DNA of 29,817 bases from Ruminococcus sp. (GCF_019417665.1 NZ_DXUU01000005.1:1-29817), one strand, 5' to 3'. Positions 7,155 through 16,246 are shown, counted from the first letter of the stretch. Notes: generated by a model not told the origin, from the letters alone. A program made the numbers and translations.

Positions 7155-8939
7155 TTATACTTCTGTATCTTCCGTTTTTGTCACCTGAATACCCAGTACA
7201 TCCAGACTTTCCTGATCTACCGCCGATGGACAGGCACTCATGAGTTCGCTTGCATTCTGTACCTTGGGAAATGCCACCACGTCACGCAGACTTTCTGCCT
7301 GGAGCATGACCATTGCCAAACGATCCAAGCCAATGCCCAAACCACCATGAGGCGGTGCACCATAGTGATACGCTTCTACCAGGAAACCAAACTTCGCTTC
7401 GATTTCCTCATCCGTCAGCCCCAGTGCCTGGAACATCTTCTCCTGCAATTCGTAATCGGTGATACGGATGGAACCGGAAGAAAGCTCCGTGCCGTTGAGT
7501 ACCAGGTCGAACGCCTTAGCCGTTACCTTGCCCGGATCGCTGTCCAGATAGGGTAGACATTCATCCATAGGCATGGTGAACGGGTGATGCATTGCCACCC
7601 ATGTCTGACTGTCCTCGTCCCATTCGAAGAACGGGAACTGGGTGATCCACAGGAAGTTGAACTGTCCCTCGGGAATCAACTCCAGTTTCTTTGCCAGTTC
7701 CAGACGAAGTGCACCCAGTACCGGCAGTGTCACCTTGTTCTTGTCTGCAACAACCAGTACCACGTCACCTTGTTCGCAGTTCAGATGAGACAAGATTTCC
7801 TCCAGCTTACCCTCCGGCAGGAATTTTGTAAAGGAACAGGTTGGTTTTTCGTCATTCCAACGGATATATGCCAGACCTTTTGCACCAATGCTCTTTGCCT
7901 TTTCTGTCAGCTTGTCGATTTCCTTTCGTGTCAGGATAGAAGCTGCATTTTTTGCCACGATCGCCCGGACGCTGCCGCCGGCTTCCAATGCCGAACGGAA
8001 TACCATAAAGTCCACATCCTTGACAACCTCGGACAGATCCTGCAATTCCATGCCAAAACGAGTATCCGGCTTGTCTGAACCGTAGCGCTCCATGGCTTCC
8101 TGATAGGTCATACGAGGCAGGGGAGTAGGGATATCCATATCCAATACCTTTTTGAATAGATACTGTACAAAGCCCTCAGTCATCTGGAGAATATCTTCAA
8201 CGTCTACAAAGGACATTTCCAGGTCGATCTGGGTGAATTCCGGCTGACGATCAGCACGCAGGTCCTCGTCACGGAAGCAGCGTGCGATCTGAATGTACCG
8301 ATCCATGCCCGATACCATGAGCAGCTGCTTGTAGATCTGCGGCGACTGGGGCAGGGCATAGAATTTGCCGTTGTGTACACGGGACGGGATCAGATAGTCG
8401 CGGGCACCTTCCGGGGTAGACTTCATCATCATGGGTGTTTCGATCTCAATGAAATCGTTTGCATAGAAATATTCCCGTGCTGCCAGCGCAATTTTGTGAC
8501 GCATCATAAGGTTATGCTGAAGCGGTGCACGGCGAAGATCCAGGTAGCGATATTTCAGACGGAGCTCCTCATTGACCTTTGTCTCATCTGTAATGGCAAA
8601 GGGCGGTGTCTGGGCTTTGGACAGAACCCGCAAATCATCTACGAGAATTTCGACTGCACCGGTTTTCATATCTGGATTGACGCTGGAACGCTCTGCCACA
8701 ACACCTTTTGCCATGAGCACATATTCACTATGGCAGGAAGCTGCCTTTTCGAAAACAGCACGATCTGTCTGGTCATTGAACGCCAGCTGGACGATTCCTG
8801 TGCGGTCACGAAGATCAATGAAGATCAGGTTTCCGAGATTCCGGACTTTCTGGACAAAACCGCCAACAACTACAGTTTCTCCTGTTTTTGTCACTTCGCC
8901 GCAATAGCAAGTGCGGCGCAATTTTTTCATGAAATCCAT
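7155..8939 (-). CDS. aspS: Aspartyl-tRNA synthetase
   Basis: A 594-residue class II aminoacyl-tRNA synthetase of the bacterial type, charging tRNA-Asp with aspartate in the cytoplasm. The N-terminal OB-fold (residues about 1-105) contains GGFVQKVRNLGNLIFIDLRD. Class II motif 2 reads RCFRDEDLRADRQPEFTQID, a GAD insertion domain lies at about 290-400, and motif 3 (GLGIGLDRLAMVM) is near the C-terminus. The length is usual for the bacterial enzyme. The ATG at 8939 overlaps the last base of the hisS stop codon (TAATG) and has AAGGAG 11 nt upstream, so I choose it over a GTG four codons earlier that sits on top of the Shine-Dalgarno sequence. hisS and aspS are commonly paired in Firmicutes. Confidence 0.95.
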   Translation of the reverse strand: MDFMKKLRRTCYCGEVTKTGETVVVGGFVQKVRNLGNLIFIDLRDRTGIVQLAFNDQTDRAVFEKAASCHSEYVLMAKGVVAERSSVNPDMKTGAVEILVDDLRVLSKAQTPPFAITDETKVNEELRLKYRYLDLRRAPLQHNLMMRHKIALAAREYFYANDFIEIETPMMMKSTPEGARDYLIPSRVHNGKFYALPQSPQIYKQLLMVSGMDRYIQIARCFRDEDLRADRQPEFTQIDLEMSFVDVEDILQMTEGFVQYLFKKVLDMDIPTPLPRMTYQEAMERYGSDKPDTRFGMELQDLSEVVKDVDFMVFRSALEAGGSVRAIVAKNAASILTRKEIDKLTEKAKSIGAKGLAYIRWNDEKPTCSFTKFLPEGKLEEILSHLNCEQGDVVLVVADKNKVTLPVLGALRLELAKKLELIPEGQFNFLWITQFPFFEWDEDSQTWVAMHHPFTMPMDECLPYLDSDPGKVTAKAFDLVLNGTELSSGSIRITDYELQEKMFQALGLTDEEIEAKFGFLVEAYHYGAPPHGGLGIGLDRLAMVMLQAESLRDVVAFPKVQNASELMSACPSAVDQESLDVLGIQVTKTEDTEV

Positions 8940-10258
8940 TACAGTTGACACTCCTTTTCGAAATCCTCTACAATATCATGAAACATGAACTGCACGGCAA
9001 TATCGTCAAATTTTTCCTCAAATGTTTCATCCAGTGCAATTTCTGTTTGTTCACCAGTCTGCATATTTTTTAACTTTGCTTTTCCGGTGTTCAGCTCGTT
9101 TTCGCCCAGTACCATGACAAAGGCTGCACCGATCTTGTTGGCATATTTCATCTGAGCCTTCAGTCCACGCTCCATCAGGTCATATTCCACCTGATAGCCG
9201 GACACACGCAGTGTCTGTCCCAACTGCATTGCTTTGGGAACGGCTGCTTCATCCATAGGCGCAATGTACAGATCACAGGTTTTCGGCTGCTCAAAGTCAC
9301 AGCCCTGACTCTCCATGGTGAGGATCAGCCGTTCCAAACCCATGGCAAAGCCCATTGCCGGCGTAGGCTTTCCGCCCATTTGTTCGATCAGACCGTCATA
9401 TCTGCCGCCGCCGCAGACCGTGCCCTGTGCACCAATGTCTGTGGTAATAAATTCAAATACGGTTTTCGTATAATAATCCAGACCACGGACAATTTTCGGA
9501 TTAATCATGAAGTCAATATCCATGGCTCTCAGATATTCCTGAAGCTTTTCAAAATGTGCCTTGCAGTCATCGCAGAGATAATCCAGGATCAGCGGTGCAT
9601 CTTTGCCAATTTCTGCACAAATCGGACTTTTACAATCCAGAAGCCGCATAGGATTCTTCTCCAAACGGGTCAGGCAAGTGTCACACAGCTCGTCTTTACG
9701 GGGAGTAAAGTATGCTCGCAGTGCCTTGTGATATTCCGCACGGCAAGTGGGACAGCCGATGGAGTTGATGTGCAGGGCGATATTTTTTAGTCCAGCATTG
9801 TCCAGGATGGTTTTTGCCAGCGCAATGATCTCTGCATCGGAAGTCGGTCCCTGACTTCCTGCCATTTCAATGCCGAACTGGTGGAATTCACGGAGTCTGC
9901 CTGCCTGGGGCCGTTCGTGGCGGAAGCAGGAGAGGATGTAATAGACTTTCTGGGGCAAAGCATCGTTCAGCATACCATTTTGGAGCATGGAACGAATGGT
10001 ACCGGCAGTGCCCTCTGGTCGCAGTGTGAATTCCGTTTCTTTCGCTTTGACGGTATACATTTCTTTTTGTACCACATCGGTGGTCTCTCCTACAGAGCGC
10101 AGGAACAGATTGGTGTTCTCAAAGGTTGGAATGCGCACTTCATGAAACCCGAAGCTTTCTGCTGTTTCTCGTGCCAGACGTTCAACAGTGTACCATTTGT
10201 AGATTTGTTTTGGCGTCACATCCTCTGTGCCCAGCGGTCGTGTGATTTTATTTGCCAT
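8939..10258 (-). CDS. hisS: Histidyl-tRNA synthetase
   Basis: A 439-residue class II synthetase that charges tRNA-His. Motif 2 is clear (SCFRHERPQAGRLREFHQFG), as are the histidine-specific signatures RGLDYYTKTVFEF and GGGRYDGL. The anticodon-binding domain covers about residues 330-425. A TLRPEGTAGTIR segment near residue 80 belongs to the substrate pocket. AGGAGG lies 11 nt before the ATG. It is followed by aspS with a 1-nt overlap and preceded by mgsA, from which it is separated by a terminator-like hairpin. The leader has no recognisable T-box specifier or conserved T-box sequence. Confidence 0.95.
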   Translation of the reverse strand: MANKITRPLGTEDVTPKQIYKWYTVERLARETAESFGFHEVRIPTFENTNLFLRSVGETTDVVQKEMYTVKAKETEFTLRPEGTAGTIRSMLQNGMLNDALPQKVYYILSCFRHERPQAGRLREFHQFGIEMAGSQGPTSDAEIIALAKTILDNAGLKNIALHINSIGCPTCRAEYHKALRAYFTPRKDELCDTCLTRLEKNPMRLLDCKSPICAEIGKDAPLILDYLCDDCKAHFEKLQEYLRAMDIDFMINPKIVRGLDYYTKTVFEFITTDIGAQGTVCGGGRYDGLIEQMGGKPTPAMGFAMGLERLILTMESQGCDFEQPKTCDLYIAPMDEAAVPKAMQLGQTLRVSGYQVEYDLMERGLKAQMKYANKIGAAFVMVLGENELNTGKAKLKNMQTGEQTEIALDETFEEKFDDIAVQFMFHDIVEDFEKECQL

Positions 10259-10320
10259 ATTGTGAATAACCTCCTAAGAGCAAAATCCGCTGCATTGCCA
10301 TGTGGCAGATTGCCGGACTG

Positions 10321-10349
10321 CAAAAAATTTCCCCTTCCGAAAAAGGGGA
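10321..10349 (-). terminator. Terminator-like hairpin between mgsA and hisS
   Basis: Read on the minus strand, TCCCCTT and AAGGGGA form a 7-bp stem around a 6-nt loop, followed by AATTTTTTG. It lies in the 138-bp mgsA-hisS gap and would end or attenuate mgsA transcription before hisS. No obvious separate hisS promoter was found, so partial read-through is possible. Confidence 0.6.
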
Positions 10350-10396
10350 GAGAATCAAACGTGATGTACTGTATAAGTTTGTCATGGACTGTCTGA

Positions 10397-10801
10397 TCAG
10401 ATCGTCGGATTGCCAATTTCTCGCCAATCCAGATCGCCTCGCTCCAGTGCCATGATCAGTGCTTCTGCTGTTGCAATATTCGTTGCGACGGGAACATTGT
10501 GCACATCGCAGAGGCGCAGCAGGTTCATTTCGTTAGGCTCAGACGCTTTCCGATTAATAGGATCCCGGAAGAAGAGCAACACATCAATTTCATTACAAGA
10601 AATACGAGCTGCGATCTGCTGATCACCGCCTTGAGATCCGCTGAGATAGCGCTGAATCCGTAGTCCTGTTGCTTCTGCCACTTGTTTTCCAGTAGTGCCA
10701 GTTGCACAGAGGGTGTGCCGGGACAGGATGCCGCAATAAGCGATGCAAAATTGAATCATGAGTTCTTTTTTTGCGTCATGGGCAATCAAAGCAATTGTCA
10801 T
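10397..10801 (-). CDS. mgsA: Methylglyoxal synthase family protein
   Basis: A 134-residue protein matching methylglyoxal synthase end to end: IALIAHDAKK at residues 3-12, the phosphate-binding ATGTTGKQV (33-41), LSGSQGGDQQI (53-63, with catalytic D60 corresponding to E. coli D71), LLFFRDPI (75-82) and NVPVATNIATAEALI. The enzyme converts dihydroxyacetone phosphate to methylglyoxal and phosphate, a bypass of lower glycolysis under phosphate limitation. Oddly, the loop that reads PHDPD in the E. coli enzyme (H98, D101) reads ASEPN here, so S87 and N90 replace two active-site residues. It could therefore have altered activity. A near-perfect promoter lies about 100 bp upstream. Confidence 0.85.
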   Translation of the reverse strand: MTIALIAHDAKKELMIQFCIAYCGILSRHTLCATGTTGKQVAEATGLRIQRYLSGSQGGDQQIAARISCNEIDVLLFFRDPINRKASEPNEMNLLRLCDVHNVPVATNIATAEALIMALERGDLDWREIGNPTI

Positions 10802-10906
10802 GTGAAATAATCAGTCCTTTCCATATTGTATATAAATTATCAAACGGAATACAATAAGATCCCGGAGTTGTTCTGTCATATTTTCCGGCAAAAATCTTCT
10901 ATGCTT

Positions 10907-10934
10907 ATTATACCACAAAATCCGGATTTGTCAA
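10907..10934 (-). promoter_or_regulatory. Promoter of mgsA (and possibly hisS-aspS)
   Basis: On the minus strand a perfect TTGACA (10934-10929), a 16-bp spacer and a perfect TATAAT (10912-10907) with extended -10 TGG. The start would be near 10900, giving a leader of about 100 nt before mgsA. The spacer segment CCGGATTTTGTGG closely matches the one in the yfcE promoter at 25403-25431. Confidence 0.85.
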
Positions 10935-11015
10935 AGTATTTACGCCAGAAAATTATAAAATTGTGAAATATATGGTGCTTCCCACGATGTTCTTTATACA
11001 ATTTGACGAAAAGCG

Positions 11016-13106
11016 TCATTGACCAGATGTGGTTGTTTCGGTTCCCGTTGAAGAACCGGTCATTTGTGTGGTGTCTGTCGTAACTGCGCCCACCGTATCC
11101 ACAGAAATATTTTCACCCTTGACGGTTTTTTGATATGCCTGGATGATGGAACGGATCATGTACTTAGAATACTCGCCGCCCTCAATAACGCCTGCAAATG
11201 CGATCTCCGGATCATCTGCCGGCGCATAACCGATAAAGAAAGAATCTTGAGTTCGTCCGCTGACCTGGGGTGTACCAGTCTTGATGGCAACATCAAAGCC
11301 CAGATTTGACAGGGAGTACCGAGATGGGAAATTGTTTGTGGATGCAGCAATCATACCGTTTTCCACATATTGGAATACACTGTCATTTAACGGCTGGATT
11401 TGTTCTGCAATTATCGGTTCGATTTCTTCCAGACAGGTGGTATGGTTATAGTCCCAGATACTGTCCACCAGATGGGGCTGATGGCGTGTACCGTTATTGG
11501 CAATGGTGCATGCAACATTCGCCATTTGCAGGGGTGTCACAGCCCATTCACCCTGACCGATAGCGCTTTGCAGAACCTGTCCTACGGTCCAGTCTGCACC
11601 AAGTTCTGCAAAGGATTCCGGGTTAGAGAGATGACCGGCTTTATCGCCGGTTTCCAGACCAGTGGATTGTCCCAGCCCAAACTTTGTGGCATAGTCTGAG
11701 ATACGGTCAATGGTTAGTTCTTCTGAAAGCTTATAGAAGAAGATATTACAGGACACCTGAAGGGCACGTGTAATGGAAATATCACCGTGATAGCCGGTAC
11801 AATTATAGTCATGATCTTTGAAGTGATAAATGTGTCCGCAATTATAGGTAGAAGTGCCGCTAATAATACCCTCGTTGAGTCCGGCAGTTGCGGTGATCGT
11901 TTTAAACGTCGAACCAGGACGATACAGACCGTCAGTGGCACGATTCACCAAAGGCTTGTTCTCCGCATTATCTGCATTAAGAACAGAATTATAATCGGTC
12001 ATGTAGTCTTCTAGATCATAGGTCGGCGCTGTTACCATGCCTAGCACGCCGCTGTCCTTGGCATTCAGCACCACAATAGCGCCGCATTCCACCTTGTCGA
12101 GATCCTTTGTTTTTTCATCCCGAAGATTGTCAAAATTGGCGATAAAATCGTCAAGGATCTTCTGCAATTCTCGCTGAAAATCGCTGTTCACAGTGAGCTG
12201 TACGGTGCTTCCGGCGGTTACTGGTGTAGTGATCTCAGAGGAGATGACCTGGCCATTCTGTACGGTGATCTCTTTGATGCCGTCGCTGCCTCGAAGGGTA
12301 CTTTCCATAGCACGTTCAATGCCGCTTTTGCCCACCGTATCGTCCAGATCGTAACCTTCTTCTTTCAGTGTTTCATATTCTTCTGCATAAATTGGTCCCA
12401 CCGTGCCGATTTCGTGGGTAACAATATCGCCCTGTGCTACAGAGCGGATCGCCTCTTCCACAATATCCATGCCCCGGAGTGTAACGCCTCGTTCTTTCAA
12501 TTCCGTCACAGTTTCTATGGAGACATCCTTTGCCAGTGTAAATCGATTGCTGAGAGAAAATCCCCGCAGCTGCATTTCGTAACGGATGCCGGCAAGTGTG
12601 CGCTGTTGCTCCGGCGTGTAGGAATCGTCAATGTCATATTCCTTCATGAGTTGATACATGCAGTCTTCTGCGGTGGCATAAACATTCATGTTCAGATTTT
12701 CTTTGAGCTTTTCCACCGCATCCTCGTCGTTAGTAAAGGTATAGGGCTGCGTCTCTGAAACAGGCAGTGAAGTACTCCATTCTTCCCCGTTTTCATCCAG
12801 AATTTCCGTCAGCGACAGAAGAATATGGTTCCCTTCAGTATTATCCTCTGGAAAGGTGTCCGGTTCAATAATGACGTTGTAACCGACTTTGTTTTCTATG
12901 ATCGAATTTCCCTCAGAGTCCACAATTTCACCCCGTGTGGCGCTGATGGTCTGGGTATATTTCTGCGTAGAAACGTTTTTTGCAGTATAAGTTTCACTTT
13001 CTACAATCTGAATTTTCATAAGCCGCCAGGCACAAAGGCAGCAGGAAACCAATACCAATAGACTGGCAAGAGAAAGCTTGACATAACTGGATGCGGTACG
13101 TTTCAT
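11016..13106 (-). CDS. mrdA: Penicillin-binding protein 2, elongasome transpeptidase
   Basis: A 696-residue class B PBP that cross-links peptidoglycan during lateral wall growth. One N-terminal transmembrane anchor (about 8-28) precedes a PBP dimerisation domain (ATRGEIVDSEGN at 56-67) and the transpeptidase domain. Active-site motifs are S399-TFK (PGSTFK), S452-CN and K609-TG. The tail from about 670 is Thr/Ser-rich. The gene is last in an mreB-mreC-mreD-PBP2 operon, 49 bp after mreD, with AGGAG 10 nt before the ATG. Together with MreBCD it directs rod or ovoid elongation. The partner rodA is not in the window. The name mrdA/pbpA is by operon context and homology. Confidence 0.9.
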   Translation of the reverse strand: MKRTASSYVKLSLASLLVLVSCCLCAWRLMKIQIVESETYTAKNVSTQKYTQTISATRGEIVDSEGNSIIENKVGYNVIIEPDTFPEDNTEGNHILLSLTEILDENGEEWSTSLPVSETQPYTFTNDEDAVEKLKENLNMNVYATAEDCMYQLMKEYDIDDSYTPEQQRTLAGIRYEMQLRGFSLSNRFTLAKDVSIETVTELKERGVTLRGMDIVEEAIRSVAQGDIVTHEIGTVGPIYAEEYETLKEEGYDLDDTVGKSGIERAMESTLRGSDGIKEITVQNGQVISSEITTPVTAGSTVQLTVNSDFQRELQKILDDFIANFDNLRDEKTKDLDKVECGAIVVLNAKDSGVLGMVTAPTYDLEDYMTDYNSVLNADNAENKPLVNRATDGLYRPGSTFKTITATAGLNEGIISGTSTYNCGHIYHFKDHDYNCTGYHGDISITRALQVSCNIFFYKLSEELTIDRISDYATKFGLGQSTGLETGDKAGHLSNPESFAELGADWTVGQVLQSAIGQGEWAVTPLQMANVACTIANNGTRHQPHLVDSIWDYNHTTCLEEIEPIIAEQIQPLNDSVFQYVENGMIAASTNNFPSRYSLSNLGFDVAIKTGTPQVSGRTQDSFFIGYAPADDPEIAFAGVIEGGEYSKYMIRSIIQAYQKTVKGENISVDTVGAVTTDTTQMTGSSTGTETTTSGQ

Positions 13107-13155
13107 AATGTGGATCTCCTTTCTGAATGAGATAGGGTGATAGGGTCAATACAGA

Positions 13156-13740
13156 TCAGGTCGTTTCCTCCAGCGGTTTCACCTTTTTTTCAATGGTACG
13201 TCGTCGTTTTGGCAGTAGGAACCGATGGATCAATGCAAAAATGGGATAGCATACAGCACCACTGATGGTGGTATATAATAGGCACGGCAGGGAATGGTGC
13301 ACGTAGAGATAGGACACGTTTTCATATCCCCAGATGGCATATTGAAATACAAAATCAAAGCCGGTCACAAGGAATGCTGCCATAAATGTGAAAAACACCA
13401 TGTTCAGGAAACGCTGCTGTAGAAGACGATCGTAGAACAATGAGGTCGCCATGCAGAGAAGAAAGAGCAGAATACCGTGATATCCAAGGAGTGAGCCTGT
13501 GGAAATATCCATGAGCAGACCACACAGGATGCCGATGCCGCCGGCAATAAACATGCTTGATACGGATGAAATACATAGTGCCACGGGAATCAGAAGCAAT
13601 GGCTTTATGGTATCACCGCTGTTTGCCGTTACAAAAGCAAGAAAAATGCAGAGAAAATAGAGCACCCAGCGGATGGTATTGCGTACTTTTGGGTGTTTTG
13701 GCCTTTTTGAAATAGGAAGAAAAGGTTTAGTTCGCCGCAT
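13156..13740 (-). CDS. mreD: Rod shape-determining membrane protein MreD
   Basis: A 194-residue protein with a basic N-terminal tail and five or so transmembrane segments (about 23-40, 47-66, 70-90, 95-112, 120-145, with a last pair near 150-180). This is the usual MreD size and topology. I start it at the ATG at 13740 because AAAGGAG lies 7 nt upstream; this makes it overlap the 3' end of mreC by 14 bp in another frame, a sign of translational coupling. MreD links MreC and PBP2 to the cytoplasmic MreB filaments. Sequence conservation in the family is low, so position in the operon carries much of the call. Confidence 0.85.
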   Translation of the reverse strand: MRRTKPFLPISKRPKHPKVRNTIRWVLYFLCIFLAFVTANSGDTIKPLLLIPVALCISSVSSMFIAGGIGILCGLLMDISTGSLLGYHGILLFLLCMATSLFYDRLLQQRFLNMVFFTFMAAFLVTGFDFVFQYAIWGYENVSYLYVHHSLPCLLYTTISGAVCYPIFALIHRFLLPKRRRTIEKKVKPLEETT

Positions 13741-14587
13741 TTTGCTGCTCCTTTCCGGCAAAATCGGTGACAACAATGACATTGGACAGGTTCTCTAGAT
13801 CTATGGATGGACGGATCACGGCACAATAGCTCAGACCGCTTTCCATAGGCTCAATGGATTCTACAGAACCAATCGGGTAGCCCTGGGGGAAAATTCCTAC
13901 AGAATTGGAAGTGATGACCAGGTCGCCTTTTTCCAAAGTGGTGTCCTTTTCCAGATAGATCATCCGGCAGCGATAGGACGAGGAAAGGGTAATATCCCCC
14001 TCTACAATACCGGATTCCGACTTCCCGGAGACTTCTGCGCCGATGGAAAGATTGGGCGAACAGATGGTCTCCACAGTGGCATAGGTTTCGGAAATCTCGG
14101 AAATAATGCCTACAAGCCCTTCCGCCGTTACCACTGGATCATACACGGATAGCCCGTCTTCACTGCCTTTGTCAATGTAAAAGGCGTGAAACGGGTCGTT
14201 TTCTACATATCCAATAATGGTGCAGGGATCAGAGAGCACAAAGTCCTCGTGATCTTCTTTGACACCCATGAAACCCTCCAAATCAGTCAGTTCCTGTTGG
14301 GTCTTATGGTAGTCCACCAGTTGATATTCCAGTTCAGCCACACGCTGACGTAATTCCTCGTTTTCCTGTTGGTATTCCTTAGATCGGGTAAAGGCGTCTA
14401 GCGTATTTTCCACACTGTCTGAGATCCGGTTTGAAACAGAGCGGATGGGATTGCAGATCTTCCCGATGAAACCGGTGGTGGGCAGGGTATAACCGTCTTG
14501 TGTGACGGCATAGAGCATCATGCCGATCAGCAGGGCAATGATGCAGAGAATAATGCGAAATTTTTTGCTGCGGAAAAAACCGCCCAT
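13727..14587 (-). CDS. mreC: Rod shape-determining protein MreC
   Basis: A 286-residue protein with a short cytoplasmic tail, one transmembrane helix (about 10-27), a coiled coil (about 65-95, SKEYQQENEELRQRVAELEY) and the periplasmic-side beta domain typical of MreC. The beta domain holds DPVVTAEGLVGIISEIS and the NSVGIFPQGYPIG segment. MreC forms an extracytoplasmic scaffold that activates PBP2. TAGGAGG sits 8 nt before the ATG. It lies between mreB (84-bp gap) and mreD (14-bp overlap). Confidence 0.92.
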   Translation of the reverse strand: MGGFFRSKKFRIILCIIALLIGMMLYAVTQDGYTLPTTGFIGKICNPIRSVSNRISDSVENTLDAFTRSKEYQQENEELRQRVAELEYQLVDYHKTQQELTDLEGFMGVKEDHEDFVLSDPCTIIGYVENDPFHAFYIDKGSEDGLSVYDPVVTAEGLVGIISEISETYATVETICSPNLSIGAEVSGKSESGIVEGDITLSSSYRCRMIYLEKDTTLEKGDLVITSNSVGIFPQGYPIGSVESIEPMESGLSYCAVIRPSIDLENLSNVIVVTDFAGKEQQNAAN

Positions 14588-14671
14588 GAGTGAAGCCTCC
14601 TATGTGTTCGTCAGACAGCAGTGTTTCTCTTATTTTGTGAGAAAACGTGCAGTACTTGATTTTTCCGCCGG

Positions 14672-15688
14672 TCAGGCAAATCGGGATTCATCTGAGAGTG
14701 CGTCCCGATATTTGTCCAGATTTTCCAAGATCTTTCCGGTGCCCTCTGCCACGCAGTCCAGGGGATACTCTGCAATATAAACGGGCATACCGGTTTCTTT
14801 ATGGATCAGCTGATCCAACCCACGCAGAAGTGCACCGCCGCCAGTCAGCGTAATGCCATGGTCAATGATGTCTGCCGCCAGTTCCGGTGGTGTCTGCTCC
14901 AGGGTATAGCGTATTGCGTCTACAATATGGGAAAGTGGTTCGGACAGTGCTTCTCGAACTTCTTTAGAACTGATATTTATATTCTCTGGCAGACCGCTCA
15001 TGAGGTTGCGTCCTTTGATCTGCATCACTTCGTCACGGTCAACGGGATATGCCGAGCCGATCTGGATCTTGATGCTCTCAGCAGTTCGCTCGCCAATGAG
15101 CAGATTGTAGCGTTTTTTAATATAGTTGATAATAGCAGTGTCAAATTCATCTCCGGCACAGCGGACGCTTTTCGAGACAACGATGCCGCCCAATGCAATA
15201 ACAGCAACCTCGCTTGTACCGCCGCCGATGTCCACTACCATGCAGCCCGTAGGTTCTGTCGTAGGAAGTCCAGCACCGATCGCAGCCGCCATAGGCTCTT
15301 CCACAATCATGACAGGCCGAGCACCCGCATGATCTGCGGCATCCCGTACTGCACGGCGCTCTACGGCAGTGACGCCGGAGGGAATACATATGATGACACG
15401 TGCCCGGGAGAACATTTTCCCTCGCATGGCCTTGCGGATGAATTCCTGCAATAAAATGGTGGTGGTGTCAAAATCTGCAATGACACCATCCTTGAGAGGG
15501 CGCACTGCTACAATAGAACCAGGGGTGCGTCCGATGACGTCCTTAGCTTCTTTTCCTACATATTTTGCCCGGTCTGTGTGGGTATTTACCGCTACAACAG
15601 AGGGTTCTCGTATAATAATACCCTTGCCGCACAGATAGACGAGGGTATTTGCTGTTCCTAAATCAATGCCGATATCTTTTGTAAACAT
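14672..15688 (-). CDS. mreB: Rod shape-determining actin homologue MreB
   Basis: A 338-residue bacterial actin. Phosphate 1 motif GIDLGTANTLVY is at about residues 7-18, the phosphate 2 motif reads MVVDIGGGTSEVAV, and the adenosine motif is ITLTGGGALLRGLD. The ATG at 15688 is chosen because AAAGGAG lies 8 nt upstream and the encoded MFTKDIGIDLG is the usual MreB start; the 20 residues readable further upstream have no ribosome binding site. It polymerises on the inner membrane and steers the wall elongation complex encoded by the following genes. It is first in the operon, with a good promoter about 145 bp upstream. Confidence 0.95.
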   Translation of the reverse strand: MFTKDIGIDLGTANTLVYLCGKGIIIREPSVVAVNTHTDRAKYVGKEAKDVIGRTPGSIVAVRPLKDGVIADFDTTTILLQEFIRKAMRGKMFSRARVIICIPSGVTAVERRAVRDAADHAGARPVMIVEEPMAAAIGAGLPTTEPTGCMVVDIGGGTSEVAVIALGGIVVSKSVRCAGDEFDTAIINYIKKRYNLLIGERTAESIKIQIGSAYPVDRDEVMQIKGRNLMSGLPENINISSKEVREALSEPLSHIVDAIRYTLEQTPPELAADIIDHGITLTGGGALLRGLDQLIHKETGMPVYIAEYPLDCVAEGTGKILENLDKYRDALSDESRFA

Positions 15689-15831
15689 GTTATGTGCTCC
15701 TTTGGGTGCAGAAACATTTTTCATTCTGAACCGTATGGTAAAAAACAAGATGAACCATCCATAGAGAATAGAACACTGCTGCCGAAAGCGGTGCAGTGTG
15801 TCCGGAAGTATGTTTCGTCCGGTATGATTCC

Positions 15832-15860
15832 ATTATACCACGAATTTTATAGGTTGACAA
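15832..15860 (-). promoter_or_regulatory. Promoter of the mreB operon
   Basis: On the minus strand TTGTCA (15860-15855), 17 bp, then TATAAT (15837-15832) with extended -10 TGG. The expected start is near 15825, leaving a leader of about 135 nt before mreB. The stretch 15689-15982 otherwise holds no gene. Confidence 0.8.
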
Positions 15861-15982
15861 TCGTTTTTTCGGGAATTTTCTGTAGAATCAAAATTTAGTA
15901 TATTTGTAAAAAATAGGTGAAAAGCAAATGGAAAAATTACAGCATATTATATAAACAGACTAAAGTGCCTTTTCGGCTCATA

Positions 15983-16246
15983 TTATTTTTTTCCGATCAG
16001 CGAATTGATTTTCGGTGCTGTAAAGATAGCGACAATGGTCAGGATTAGTTGCGCAATATTGAATTTGGACTGAAAACCGAAGGTAACATCTGCAATATAC
16101 CAGTTCCAGTCACGGGTATCAATATGTAGAGGCGGTGCGTAATCCAGCCAACTCAGCGGTGCAATCTCAGCGCAGAGATTTCCAATGACACCGCCCAGTA
16201 CCAGTGCCACCACAATGCTGGCAATATAAACAAGGATCTTTTTCAT
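15983..16246 (-). CDS. DUF4321-like small membrane protein
   Basis: An 87-residue protein with an N-terminal transmembrane helix (about 3-22, ILVYIASIVVALVLGGVIGNL) and a second near the C-terminus (about 62-80), which resembles the clostridial DUF4321 family. The ATG at 16246 gives the expected length. Its ribosome binding site is poor (only GGAA 14 nt away), while a strong AAAGGAG lies about 32 nt upstream with no usable start after it. The gene follows dut by 55 bp and is probably co-transcribed. Function unknown. Confidence 0.6.
   Translation of the reverse strand: MKKILVYIASIVVALVLGGVIGNLCAEIAPLSWLDYAPPLHIDTRDWNWYIADVTFGFQSKFNIAQLILTIVAIFTAPKINSLIGKK

Noticed and set aside
10259..10396. 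Possible T-box leader before hisS
   Set aside because: The gap is only 138 bp, has no AGGGTGG-like T-box sequence or specifier stem, and its one hairpin is better explained as an mgsA terminator.
10985..11025. Hairpin at the mrdA stop (TGACG/CGTCA) as a terminator
   Set aside because: The stem is only 5 bp and no T run follows, so I could not support it.
15689..15748. 20-residue N-terminal extension of MreB
   Set aside because: The ATG at 15688 has AAAGGAG at good spacing and gives the standard MreB N-terminus.
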